Below are positions 35,793 to 44,422 of a stretch of 64,000 bases of DNA, piece by piece. The stretch is taken from positions 273,609 to 337,608 of the forward strand of contig JACRJO010000022.1 in assembly GCA_016219985.1 (NCBI GenBank), in the 5' to 3' direction. Within the stretch, counting starts at the first letter, position 1. Each line of letters opens with the position of its first letter. The DNA comes from Sphingobacteriales bacterium (GTDB lineage Bacteria > Bacteroidota > Bacteroidia > Chitinophagales > Chitinophagaceae). The notes beneath the pieces are model-generated. The model had not been told where the DNA came from. It saw nothing but the letters and a program-made list of their open reading frames with translations, and searched no databases. A program made the translations under genes and the position numbers.

Positions 35793-38700
35793 TCAGGCTC
35801 CCGTTCCTCCTCAACATCCCGGGTGCCGCTCTCATAAAACTCCCTGGCGCTTTTACGCCGGGCATACAGCAGCTTCTTCAGTTCTTTCTGTAACTGGATT
35901 TTTATGCCTTCCCCGGGATTTACTTTCACGTCGATAAACCCGGTAAAATCGTAGCGGTTGTAAACCGGCCACCGGAAATATTCGTTAACATATCTCGGCC
36001 CGTTTTTCCTTACGGAATCTTCAAATTCAAAATCGCGGGGATTCTCCGGCACCAGCCCCACCACTCCCAGTTTCCAGTTCAGGTCATCTTTCTTACTCTT
36101 ATATGTAAAGAAATACATGAACCCTTTCTTTCCACCATACACAGCCGGCAAACGGTCCGCATAGACCAGGGAATCGGGTTTATCGTATGACTTCCCGGCT
36201 AACAGGGCGCTCCGTCCCAGGTCAAGGTGATTATTATACATGACCGGGAATTTATCCAGCTTCTTCAGCTCTTTCAGGTCCCGGTATAACTCATACCGGT
36301 ATTCATCCAGTCCCGCAAAATACCGGGGCAGGGTATCCGGGTACGGACGGTTTGTTTTCAGCAATTGCAAAAGCGTATTGTACTTAAGCTTTTTATCATT
36401 CGACCCCAGCATCTGGTTAACCAGGGGCTGCACGGCGGGGCGGCTATCCCAGAAAGGGATCAGCAGGGCCGCATACAGGCTCAGGTCATCATTGCCCTCA
36501 TCCTTATTATCCTCATACGAATGAGATTCCCTTTTATCATCCCTGCTTTCCTCCGCTTTCTGAATGGCCAGTTTTTTCTCTGCAATGGATTGTTTTTTCA
36601 GCTCCTGTTTGGCTTCGAGCAGGAACTTGCTGAAATAGGTTTCATAATCGGCTGGCTTTACCATATTGCTGTCCGCCATTTCGCCCAGCAATTTCATAAT
36701 TGACGGTTTATAGTCTTCGAGGTTCAGCAGGGGCAGCAGGTCGGGTAAAATGGTTTTTGTCAGCGGCAGGGAATCCGACAGTTCATCGAGGAAGCGGCCA
36801 TCGGCCACTTTGTATTCGCCGCCTTCCGCTATGGAGAAATAAGACGGTGATGAAAAATAGTCCCCGCTGCTGCTGAAATCCAGCACCGGTGGTTCAGTAG
36901 CCACGATGGAACGGAATACGCTGTACGCATAAGCCGTCCGGTGCTGCAGCAGTCCCTCCAGCACCGGGTAAACCAGCTGTACCGTATCACCCAGCGCATC
37001 GCAGAGTTCTTTCAGGTAATCTGCCGCCGCATTCGTTTTAATCCCCGCCAGCTTAATGACCAGGTATTTTTTTGTCTGCAGGTATTTTTTTTCCTCCCAG
37101 TTCAATGCCCCAATAGCCTTTTTGAGGGAAGGCAGATCAGAAGAATCCAGGTAGATATCCCGGATATGTGTAACCGCTTTCTTATGCCGCACACTGTCGC
37201 TGCTGCCCAGGTCATCAAAAAACAACTGCGATTTTTTGGTAAATGGGTTGATGCCCTTTAAGGTATCAGCCGGGGTAAAGGATGCGTAGAACTGTTTTAC
37301 AAAATCACTGGGTGGGGTCAGGGTATCTCCCTGGGTGGCCAGGGTAAAGGTTACCCCGTCCTTATAATACACTTTATACCAGATACTCCGGCTGCTGCCC
37401 GTATCCGTTATCACGCTTTCCCACACCCGGGTATTGCCCGGCAGAACCGATTTCCGGTATTGCCGGATGATCCAGGAGGAATCGCCCCGGTAATACATCC
37501 CGGTATCGCGGTTCAGCCGGCTGCTGTCTTTGGAATAAAAATAACGGGAGGACCGGTAGAAGGAGACATAGATTTTTTCCCCGGTGCTGTCATGGGCCAC
37601 CAGTTTGCTGCGGAAGGCGCCGCTTTCGAGCAACTGGTCCTCCGGCTCCTCCTCCTCATCCTGCCCCCCCATAAAATTGTAGCGGGGAATATCCAGTTTT
37701 ATTTTTTTGTTTACCGGGAAAACGGGTGTGTGCACGCTGAAGTAAAGGGCCGTGTCCTTTTCAGCCCGCGAAGTCCCGTACAGAAAAGGCTTGATCTCGA
37801 ATGAATTCAGGAATTGCTGCATGACCGGCAGGTCCTCTTTGCCATGAGCCACCAGGGTATAATAGTGTGGCCCCCGGATCAGGTAACGGACCTTGTACAG
37901 GGAACCCTGCTTATCCCGGTAGCCGGCATCCAGGGCCGGGTAACCATTGAAGCGGGTTTGCTTCCGGTACAGGGAAGAATCGATAAATTCCGAGGACATG
38001 AAACTTTCTTCCATCAGGCCCAGGTCAAACGTATCTTCTTCGGCAAACCCGTAATTATGGATATCACTGCGGATAACGCGGTACTGCGTGCCGGATGTTT
38101 TGTCCGCAGCATCGAATATCCAGCTTCCGTCGTTACCGATATAGGGCAGATGCGGCAGGTCAATGGCGAATCCTCCCCAGGAGGGAGCATACTTTTTCCA
38201 GCCCGGCTGGCCTTCCACGCCGTTCTTGTATTCTTTCAACTGGATACTGCCGAAGAACCGTTTGGCTTCCTCCCCTTCTTTCACATAATCCCCGTTGCCG
38301 CTCATTTTAAAAAACAGCACTTCAAAAGGCGTTACAAAAATATGGTAGCGCTGCAGGTCGCCCCGGCGGGTCCGGTTGGTGATATCAAAACCCTTGTACC
38401 CGTTCCGGGTCAGCGCGGTTTTGGAAATGATCTTTCCCGGCACGTTCTCATAGAGCAGGCTGTCCACTTTTTTCAGCACGTCACCGGTTGTATGGTTCCA
38501 CATCCAGGCATTGGTCATAATCCGGGTAACCATATAATAACTGCCATTGGCCATATCGGCATATTGCTGCTGGCCGAGCGACACGTCTTCCCCCAGTTTG
38601 TAAAACTTACCCGGGATATCCACTTTGTAAAATCCGTCATCCGCCTCTACGGTTCTAAAACTGACCGGGACCCGGATCTTGTCCACCAGGTCCTTGGTCT

Positions 38701-39613
38701 TACTGGCACGCTCACCCATTTTTACGGGGCGGAGTTTGTATCCTTTTGCCCTGAGCAGTTCAATCACACCCCGGTCACCGGGCAAATGGGCGGCGCCCAC
38801 CCCGACAAAAAGAATGCTGCCTGATTTAATAATTGAATCAATGGAATGCGCCTGGATCTCATTCCGGCGGTAAAGAAATTTTTCATCAAAAGCAGCGGAA
38901 AAACTGTTATACCGGTTGATCGAATCCAGCAGATCCAGGTCTCCTTTGCGATAAGCCTCCTGCAGTTTATCGGCGGAATATTCCTCATCCATATCCCCGT
39001 AACTTCTCTCCTTCCTCGTTTTATCCTTTGCCGCGTCTTTATAGGCTTCCGCCATCAGCCGCATGCTTTCCCCGTAATCCTCCACTCCTGATACTTTCTT
39101 TCCCCATTTCTTCCCGCACTGGTAGATATACATATCCAGGTAGGTATCTTCCTCGAAGTCGGCGGATTCATTCCCATAACTCCGGTACAACAGGTTGTTG
39201 ATGGTGGAGGGATTGCTGAACAGGGAGCGCTCAATTTTAGAATCGTATTTGTAGAATTTAAGGGTATTGATGCTCAGGTAGTCTTCGGGCGTACTGACTT
39301 CGGTATTCCATCCTCCGTACCCGGTATTCCCCTCTCCCAGGTCGTATTTGCTCATATCCTCCTGCCAGGTCTCCGGGTTGGTTTCCAGGGCCACTACCGC
39401 TGCATTTCTCACCGCGGTATAAAAAGAATCCGGCAGGTTAAAGGCCATTTTACTGCTGACATGCATGGTGCCGATCAGGTAAGAGGGTTTCGCCCTTCCG
39501 TTCCCGGTAATCTCCCATAAAATACTGGGGTATTTTTTTTCTTTTGCAGTTGACTGCGCCTGTACTAATAAAACAGATAAGGCGGAAAAAAGGCATAAGG
39601 TAAATCGCTTCAT
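35789..39613 (-). CDS. Very large TraB/GumN-family protein
   Basis: This 1274-residue exported protein has a signal peptide (1-19). Residues about 25-300 form the TraB/GumN domain: YLIGTMHVSS (45-54) and GVGAAHLPGDRGVIELL (around 275), which carry the conserved metal-associated His residues of the Tiki/TraB clan. Family members are usually around 300 residues, so about 950 residues are extra. The added part is rich in Tyr, Lys and Asp, with repeated KYLVI/LLPLLNLED helical stretches near 830-1000 suggestive of HEAT-like repeats, and a charged region (about 1040-1090). A role as an envelope metalloprotease-like protein is possible; the rest is unknown. Confidence 0.82.
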   Translation of the reverse strand: MKRFTLCLFSALSVLLVQAQSTAKEKKYPSILWEITGNGRAKPSYLIGTMHVSSKMAFNLPDSFYTAVRNAAVVALETNPETWQEDMSKYDLGEGNTGYGGWNTEVSTPEDYLSINTLKFYKYDSKIERSLFSNPSTINNLLYRSYGNESADFEEDTYLDMYIYQCGKKWGKKVSGVEDYGESMRLMAEAYKDAAKDKTRKERSYGDMDEEYSADKLQEAYRKGDLDLLDSINRYNSFSAAFDEKFLYRRNEIQAHSIDSIIKSGSILFVGVGAAHLPGDRGVIELLRAKGYKLRPVKMGERASKTKDLVDKIRVPVSFRTVEADDGFYKVDIPGKFYKLGEDVSLGQQQYADMANGSYYMVTRIMTNAWMWNHTTGDVLKKVDSLLYENVPGKIISKTALTRNGYKGFDITNRTRRGDLQRYHIFVTPFEVLFFKMSGNGDYVKEGEEAKRFFGSIQLKEYKNGVEGQPGWKKYAPSWGGFAIDLPHLPYIGNDGSWIFDAADKTSGTQYRVIRSDIHNYGFAEEDTFDLGLMEESFMSSEFIDSSLYRKQTRFNGYPALDAGYRDKQGSLYKVRYLIRGPHYYTLVAHGKEDLPVMQQFLNSFEIKPFLYGTSRAEKDTALYFSVHTPVFPVNKKIKLDIPRYNFMGGQDEEEEPEDQLLESGAFRSKLVAHDSTGEKIYVSFYRSSRYFYSKDSSRLNRDTGMYYRGDSSWIIRQYRKSVLPGNTRVWESVITDTGSSRSIWYKVYYKDGVTFTLATQGDTLTPPSDFVKQFYASFTPADTLKGINPFTKKSQLFFDDLGSSDSVRHKKAVTHIRDIYLDSSDLPSLKKAIGALNWEEKKYLQTKKYLVIKLAGIKTNAAADYLKELCDALGDTVQLVYPVLEGLLQHRTAYAYSVFRSIVATEPPVLDFSSSGDYFSSPSYFSIAEGGEYKVADGRFLDELSDSLPLTKTILPDLLPLLNLEDYKPSIMKLLGEMADSNMVKPADYETYFSKFLLEAKQELKKQSIAEKKLAIQKAEESRDDKRESHSYEDNKDEGNDDLSLYAALLIPFWDSRPAVQPLVNQMLGSNDKKLKYNTLLQLLKTNRPYPDTLPRYFAGLDEYRYELYRDLKELKKLDKFPVMYNNHLDLGRSALLAGKSYDKPDSLVYADRLPAVYGGKKGFMYFFTYKSKKDDLNWKLGVVGLVPENPRDFEFEDSVRKNGPRYVNEYFRWPVYNRYDFTGFIDVKVNPGEGIKIQLQKELKKLLYARRKSAREFYESGTRDVEEEREPD

Positions 39614-39650
39614 AAAGGCTGGTATTCCGGGGCGCCGGTTTTGTGATTAA

Positions 39651-39658
39651 CAAATGTA
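39651..39658 (-). promoter_or_regulatory. Putative -7 box for the TraB-family gene
   Basis: The minus strand reads TACATTTG, a full TAnnTTTG match, 37 bp before the ATG. Confidence 0.45.
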
Positions 39659-39771
39659 AGATGCCGGTTTTCAATAAAAGCATAAAAATCAGGGGCCAGC
39701 AAGTCCGGGCTGCTAAAAGTTAGCCCCGGCCCTCCCCCCAAAAATTAGGCCCTTATATGATGAAAAAATCG

Positions 39772-39779
39772 TAATTTTG
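39772..39779 (+). promoter_or_regulatory. Putative -7 box for queA
   Basis: TAATTTTG followed by C is a full TAnnTTTGC match. It predicts an unusually long leader of about 130 bases before the queA ATG. Confidence 0.5.
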
Positions 39780-39918
39780 CCCGCCGCCAAAGGAAGATAC
39801 CGAGGCGGATTATAACAGTCGCTTTGACCAAACCCGGCGCCGTAAGGCCGGTTAGGAAGAGCCCCGGCATATTGCCCGGTTTGCGTCATGAGACTTTTTG
39901 TACTAAACCCAAACACTC

Positions 39919-40968
39919 ATGAAGCTTTCACAATTCCGATTTGACCTTCCCCTGAACCTCATTGCCCAAACCCCTACCAAAAGACGTGAAGATTCCCGTA
40001 TGATGGTGGTCCACCGCCATACCGGGGAGATCGAGAACAAGTATTTCCGCGATATCATGGATTATTTTGACGACAAGGATTGTTTTGTCGTGAACAATAC
40101 CAAAGTATTCCCGGCCCGTATGTACGGGCGCAAAGAAAAGACCGGCGCCAAAATCGAGGTTTTCCTGCTCCGGGAACTGAATAAACCCAACCGCCTCTGG
40201 GATGTGATCGTTGATCCCGCAAGAAAGATCCGTGTAGGCAATAAACTCTATTTCGGCGACCAGGAAGACCTGGTGGCAGAAGTGATCGACAATACCACCA
40301 GCCGCGGCCGTACCATCCGCTTCCTCTGGGATGGTTCCGAAGAAGAATTCAGGGCGCAACTGGAAAAATTGGGTGAAACACCCCTGCCCAAATATATCAA
40401 GCGGAAACCGGACGAAGAAGATAAAGAACGTTACCAGACCGTCTATGCAAAGCACGAAGGTGCTGTAGCCGCCCCCACCGCCGGCCTGCACTTCAGCCGC
40501 GAACTGATCAAACGGCTTGAGATCAAAGGCATCCGCTTTGCCGAAGTAACCCTGCATACCGGCCTGGGTACATTCCGCCCCATTGAAGTGGAAGACCTGA
40601 GTAAACATAAAATGGATGCGGAATATTATAATATTGACGAAACGGCCTGTAAAGTGGTGAACAGGGCTAAGGAATACGGCCACCGCGTTTGCTCCGTGGG
40701 TACCACCACCATGCGGGCGCTGGAATCCTCCTTTACCGCGCAGAAACTGCTGAAACCTTCCGAGGGATGGACCAATATGTTCATCCACCCGCCCTATGAT
40801 TTCAATATTGCGGACTCGCTGGTTACCAATTTCCATTTACCCAAGACCAGCCTGCTGATCATGACCTGCGCTTTTGCCGGTTATGAACTGGCCATGGAAG
40901 CCTATAAAAAAGCGATCAAAGACAAGTACCGCTTCTTCAGTTATGGGGATGCGCTGCTGATCATTTAA
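39919..40968 (+). CDS. queA: tRNA preQ1(34) S-adenosylmethionine ribosyltransferase-isomerase
   Basis: This 349-residue enzyme transfers the ribosyl part of SAM to preQ1 in tRNA to form epoxyqueuosine. It starts [19 protein letters not shown], the canonical QueA N-terminus, and has [14 protein letters not shown], the catalytic-region APTAGLHFS and the C-terminal [18 protein letters not shown]. Length and motifs fit the family exactly. It is a single gene followed by a strong terminator. Confidence 0.97.
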   Translation: MKLSQFRFDLPLNLIAQTPTKRREDSRMMVVHRHTGEIENKYFRDIMDYFDDKDCFVVNNTKVFPARMYGRKEKTGAKIEVFLLRELNKPNRLWDVIVDPARKIRVGNKLYFGDQEDLVAEVIDNTTSRGRTIRFLWDGSEEEFRAQLEKLGETPLPKYIKRKPDEEDKERYQTVYAKHEGAVAAPTAGLHFSRELIKRLEIKGIRFAEVTLHTGLGTFRPIEVEDLSKHKMDAEYYNIDETACKVVNRAKEYGHRVCSVGTTTMRALESSFTAQKLLKPSEGWTNMFIHPPYDFNIADSLVTNFHLPKTSLLIMTCAFAGYELAMEAYKKAIKDKYRFFSYGDALLII

Positions 40969-40991
40969 GCAAATACCAACTTCATGCAAGG

Positions 40992-41020
40992 AGCCGTTCC
41001 GGAAGGAGCGGCTTTTTTTT
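40992..41020 (+). terminator. Terminator after queA
   Basis: AGCCGTTCC (40992-41000) pairs with GGAGCGGCT (41005-41013) through a GGAA loop, followed by eight T. Confidence 0.93.
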
Positions 41021-41064
41021 GCCCCGGGGGTGGGACAACCCCCTTTCCGATACCACAAAGTCCT

Positions 41065-41072
41065 TAGATTTG
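41065..41072 (+). promoter_or_regulatory. Putative -7 box for the Y1 transposase
   Basis: TAGATTTG is a full TAnnTTTG match, 29 bp before the chosen ATG. Confidence 0.45.
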
Positions 41073-41101
41073 GCCGTGTACCATAAATGGCCCTTATCCT
41101 T

Positions 41102-41548
41102 ATGAGTTCATACCGGCAAATCTATTACCATATCGTTTTCGGAACCAAATTCCGGGAGCCAGCCATCCGGGAGGACCGGGAAGAATCTTTGTATAAATAC
41201 CTGTGGGGCATTGTCAACAAAAAGCAATGCAGGCTTTACCAGGTAAACAGTATGCCTGATCATATCCACCTGCTGACCGACCTTCACCCATCCGTTTCGC
41301 TGAGTAATTTTATTAAAGACATTAAAGTTTCCAGCAGTTTCTGGTTGAAAGCATCTGGAAATTTTCCTCTTTTTAAAGGCTGGCAGGACGGTTATGGAGC
41401 ATTTACCTGTGGGGACAGGGACCGGGATAACATCATAGCCTATATACGAAATCAGAAAGTACATCACAAAAAAGAAGCCTTCCGCGATGAATACAAGCGG
41501 CTTCTGTTGGAGCAGCGGATTGAATTTGATGAAAAATACTTGTTCTGA
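41102..41548 (+). CDS. Y1 (HUH) transposase, REP-associated type
   Basis: This 148-residue single-domain transposase has the HUH motif HIH (54-56, in MPDHIHLL) and the catalytic tyrosine Tyr114 (IIAYIRNQKVHH). It lacks the accessory TnpB gene of IS605 and is followed by a cluster of palindromic repeats, so it looks like a RAYT/TnpA-REP protein that processes REP sequences as single strands. The ATG at 41102 begins the family-typical SYRQIYYHIVFGTK; an ATG 15 bases earlier is possible. The downstream 160-bp repeat starts 8 bp after the stop. Confidence 0.9.
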   Translation: MSSYRQIYYHIVFGTKFREPAIREDREESLYKYLWGIVNKKQCRLYQVNSMPDHIHLLTDLHPSVSLSNFIKDIKVSSSFWLKASGNFPLFKGWQDGYGAFTCGDRDRDNIIAYIRNQKVHHKKEAFRDEYKRLLLEQRIEFDEKYLF

Positions 41549-41556
41549 TGTTTTTG

Positions 41557-41716
41557 TTCAACCCCGTTGGGGTTGTGTCAGCTTTATGCCAGCAAACCCC
41601 TGTTTGCAACAGGTGCCATTATTGTTCGACCCCCTCGGGGTCGCAAGCTCATTCTGTTCAACTGGCTTATAAAGCCGGCAGAAATGGTTATTTATTATTC
41701 GGGAAATGTTTGACTT
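41557..41716 (+). repeat. REP-type 160-bp repeat, copy 1
   Basis: This unit contains nested palindromes: AACCCCGTTGGGGTT, GCAAAC...GTTTGC, CGACCCCCTCGGGGTCG and GGCTTATAAAGCC. It is 160 bp long and differs at about 10 positions from copy 2 at 41831-41990. It begins immediately after the transposase gene. Confidence 0.92.
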
Positions 41717-41830
41717 CATTAAGGGCACAATGCCCAGCTTAAACAATTCTAACTATTCGAATAACTTGTGACTACAGGCTTTTAAAACGACGGATGAATT
41801 TGATAAAAATGACTGTTGTGTTATTTTTAG

Positions 41831-41990
41831 TTCAACCCCGTTGGGGTTGTGCCAGCTTTATACCTGCAAACCCCTGTTTGCAACAGGGGCCATTATTGTT
41901 CGACCCCTTCGGGGTCGCAAGCTCATTCTGTTCAACCGGCCTATAAAGCCGGCAGAAATGGTTATTCACTATTCGGGGAATGTTTGACTT
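41831..41990 (+). repeat. REP-type 160-bp repeat, copy 2
   Basis: This second direct copy is offset by 274 bp. The bases just before it (around 41790-41825) resemble the last 40 bases of the transposase gene, so the duplicated segment included the gene's tail. Most differences keep the palindromes pairable, for example CCCCTTCGGGG. Confidence 0.92.
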
Positions 41991-42142
41991 GGGAGAATAA
42001 GAAATCCGGGGATTTAATCTATTACAGACCCCACCCGACCAGTGAAAACAGATCCGTTAACATGGCTATTTCGGCCTGGCAGAGAAACCATTTTATTACC
42101 GGGATGTTTATTGGGGGCATACTGGCTGATTCCAGGGAGGGA

Positions 42143-42228
42143 AAAGCCCGGAGGGCTTAAACTATTATAACCACCGGTACAGCCGGTGGTTATGGGCCCG
42201 GTAACACAGCAACCCCAACGGGGTTGAA
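42143..42228. repeat. Further palindromes and an inverted REP core
   Basis: AAGCCC/GGGCTT (42143-42157) and CCACCGG (42171-42177) with CCGGTGG (42183-42189) are two hairpins. CAACCCCAACGGGGTTGAA at 42210-42228 is the reverse complement of the first palindrome of the 160-bp copies. The array 41557-42228 thus ends in an inverted half. Confidence 0.8.
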
Positions 42229-42332
42229 CATCAAAAACTGACAGCGGGAATAAAGATTTGATATTCTTCTTCACCGGAATTAACTCCCTGCTAACAGCCT
42301 TTCATCGTAACTTACGAGAGGAGGAACCGGTT

Positions 42333-42794
42333 ATGAAAAAACTATTTCTCTTATTGCCGCTGGCTTTCTGCATCAGCCTTACAAGGGCACAGTCTTACAA
42401 AGAAACAAAACCCGTAAAATCACCGGATCAAATACTGAATGAATTGTATTGCTCCGGGCTGTTTAAATCCGAAGAAGGCCGCATTTTTGATATCCGGGCT
42501 GTTCCGGGTATTGCTGTTTATACCAATATCCTGAACTGGCTGCTGGGGCAGGTTGCCGGTTTACAGGTCTGCACTTCCCGGAACGGTGTTCGTATCCCCC
42601 TGCTGAGAGGCCAGGTCCCGGGTATCTATGTGGATGAGATCCCGGTCACGGCTTCTTATCTCGAAATGCTGAACAGCAGCGATATCGGGATCATCAAAGT
42701 AATCAGGACCCCATTTTTTGGCGGGTTCAATGGCGGAAACGGGGCCATTGCCATTTATACATTGCGGGGCGACGAGGATGAAGAGCGGCCATAA
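42333..42794 (+). CDS. Secreted TonB-plug-only protein
   Basis: This protein has 153 residues from the ATG at 42333; an upstream ATG at 42258 would add a non-signal extension and was rejected. A signal peptide (1-19, ending TRAQ) is followed by a domain like the plug of SusC/TonB-dependent receptors. LLGQVAGLQVC, LLRGQVPGIYVDEIPV and IIKVIRTPFFGGFNGGNGAIAIYTLRG match the plug's central strands in order, ending in the TRRG-like motif. There is no beta-barrel, so it is either a free-standing plug-like protein or the remnant of a larger receptor. A hairpin follows 7 bp after the stop. Confidence 0.78.
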   Translation: MKKLFLLLPLAFCISLTRAQSYKETKPVKSPDQILNELYCSGLFKSEEGRIFDIRAVPGIAVYTNILNWLLGQVAGLQVCTSRNGVRIPLLRGQVPGIYVDEIPVTASYLEMLNSSDIGIIKVIRTPFFGGFNGGNGAIAIYTLRGDEDEERP

Positions 42795-42824
42795 AATAAA
42801 AGGCTGTACAAATCCTGTACAGCC
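42792..42824 (-). terminator. Terminator of lysC (minus strand)
   Basis: GGCTGTACA (42802-42810) pairs with TGTACAGCC (42816-42824). On the minus strand the hairpin is followed by TTTTATTTTAT. It lies just downstream of the lysC stop. Confidence 0.85.
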
Positions 42825-42850
42825 CTTCCCTGGATTAAATCTTACTGGTT

Positions 42851-44173
42851 TTACTCCAACCCGAACATCCCCTTGTTCAGTTGCTGCAGGATTTGCTTTT
42901 TGTGCGCTGCGGCGATCAGGAGGGAAATATTATGGGGACTACCGCCATAACTCACCATCCGTACCGGGATATTTACGATGGACCCGAAGAGTTTTTTGAT
43001 AATATCCTCTGTCTGCGAAATTTCATTACCCACTACCGAAATAATGACCTGGTCCCTGTCCACCTCAACCGTACCGAAGGGCTCCAGTTCCTTGAGGATA
43101 TCCTTCAGGTTAGCATCGCTGTCGATGGTCAGGGAAACCGCTACTTCCGATGTAGTAATCATATCAATCGGGGTGCGGTATTTTTCAAATACCTCGAAGA
43201 TCTTACGCAGGAAACCATAGGCCAGTAACATGCGGCTGCTCTTGATGCGGATGGCAATGATATTGTCCTTGGCTGCCACGGCTTTTACCCCCACGCTGCC
43301 GGCTTCCTCGGTGATCAGGGTACCCTTTGCTTCGGGCTGCATGGTATTCAGGAGCCTTACCGGGATCTTATAGGTTTGTGCAGGCCAGATAGATGCCGGG
43401 TGCAGGATCTTGGCCCCGAAATAAGCGAGCTCGGCCGCCTCATCAAAACTCATTTGTTCCACCGGCACCGTTTTCTTCACCACCCGCGGATCATTGTTGT
43501 GCATGCCGTCGATATCTGTCCAGATCTCGCAAACCGAAGCGCCGATCGCGGCAGCGATCAGGGAAGCGGAATAATCACTGCCCCCCCTTTTCAGGTTGTC
43601 CACTTCACCGCGGGCATTGCGGCAGATATAACCCTGTGTCACAAATAATTTTTTTTCTTTGTTCTGCTGCAGGATCTGGGTCAGTTTGACCTTGATACTC
43701 CCGATCTGGGGTTCATCATAATTATCGATCGACATAAACTCCAGCGCCGGCAACAGCATGTGGCTGATTCCCATTTCCTCCAAATAGGTGCAGAACAGTT
43801 TGGTGGACAGCAATTCTCCCTGCGCCAGGATATCCTTGCTCAAGGCTTCGCTGAAAGAGATCTTCAGGATGATGTTCAGGAACTCAAAATGCTCAGCAAT
43901 GATTGCCTTCGCCTTCGCCAGCGTCTCTTCTTTCTTTACCAGTTCACTGATGAATGACTGGTAATGCGCTTCGAGTTTATCAATTGCCTGTCGGGCGCCG
44001 TTGCGGTCGCCGCGGGCAATAAAATCACCGATCTCCACCAGGGCATTGGTGGTCCCGGATAAAGCGGACAAAACCACGATCACGGGTTCTGTTTCCTTCG
44101 TCACCAGCCCGGCGATATGATGCATCCGCTCCGGTTTGCCCACACTGGTGCCGCCAAATTTCATTACTTTCAT
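42851..44173 (-). CDS. lysC: Aspartate kinase
   Basis: This 440-residue monofunctional enzyme phosphorylates aspartate, the first step to lysine, threonine, methionine and diaminopimelate. The N-terminal MKVMKFGGTSVG is the ATP/substrate signature. A C-terminal pair of ACT domains (about 290-440; for example VSLTIDSDANL, IVNIPVRMVSYGGSPHNISLLI) indicates feedback control by an end product. Length and order match class I-like monofunctional enzymes. A promoter lies 131-160 bp upstream, and a 19-codon open frame sits in the leader. Confidence 0.95.
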   Translation of the reverse strand: MKVMKFGGTSVGKPERMHHIAGLVTKETEPVIVVLSALSGTTNALVEIGDFIARGDRNGARQAIDKLEAHYQSFISELVKKEETLAKAKAIIAEHFEFLNIILKISFSEALSKDILAQGELLSTKLFCTYLEEMGISHMLLPALEFMSIDNYDEPQIGSIKVKLTQILQQNKEKKLFVTQGYICRNARGEVDNLKRGGSDYSASLIAAAIGASVCEIWTDIDGMHNNDPRVVKKTVPVEQMSFDEAAELAYFGAKILHPASIWPAQTYKIPVRLLNTMQPEAKGTLITEEAGSVGVKAVAAKDNIIAIRIKSSRMLLAYGFLRKIFEVFEKYRTPIDMITTSEVAVSLTIDSDANLKDILKELEPFGTVEVDRDQVIISVVGNEISQTEDIIKKLFGSIVNIPVRMVSYGGSPHNISLLIAAAHKKQILQQLNKGMFGLE

Positions 44174-44303
44174 CTTACTGTTTTTTTAACGTTACCGGTG
44201 AAACTTTCTCCCCCGGCTCTTCGCTTACAGGCATAGTGGTACCGGCTTTGTTCAGCCTTCCCCCCTCCCATAAATTGCAGGATGATGATTCTGTAAGCGG
44301 CGG

Positions 44304-44333
44304 CAAAGATACCTGATATACCCAATAATTCAA
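44304..44333 (-). promoter_or_regulatory. Putative lysC promoter
   Basis: On the minus strand GTTG (44333-44330) and TATCTTTG (44311-44304) are about 19 bp apart, fitting TTTG-N19/20-TAnnTTTG with one mismatch at -33. The leader would be about 125 bases. Confidence 0.5.
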
Positions 44334-44422
44334 CCGGCAAGGCCGGTCATTTTACATTTGGTTTCCGGAATTCGGGTAACCGCGTACTAACTACTGTAAG
44401 TATATTAATGACCCATTGGAGA

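Larger units (their letters stand above)
39614..39918. other. Divergent spacer between TraB-family gene and queA
   Basis: This 305-bp gap contains back-to-back -7 boxes (39651-39658 minus, 39772-39779 plus) and no gene. The predicted queA leader of about 130 bases contains short GC-rich stems, such as CCGGC/GCCGG around 39836-39853. Confidence 0.5.

Noticed and set aside
37814..38824. 336-codon plus-strand ORF inside the TraB-family gene
   Set aside because: It lies antisense to a gene with signal peptide and domain support. Long antisense frames are common in this codon usage.
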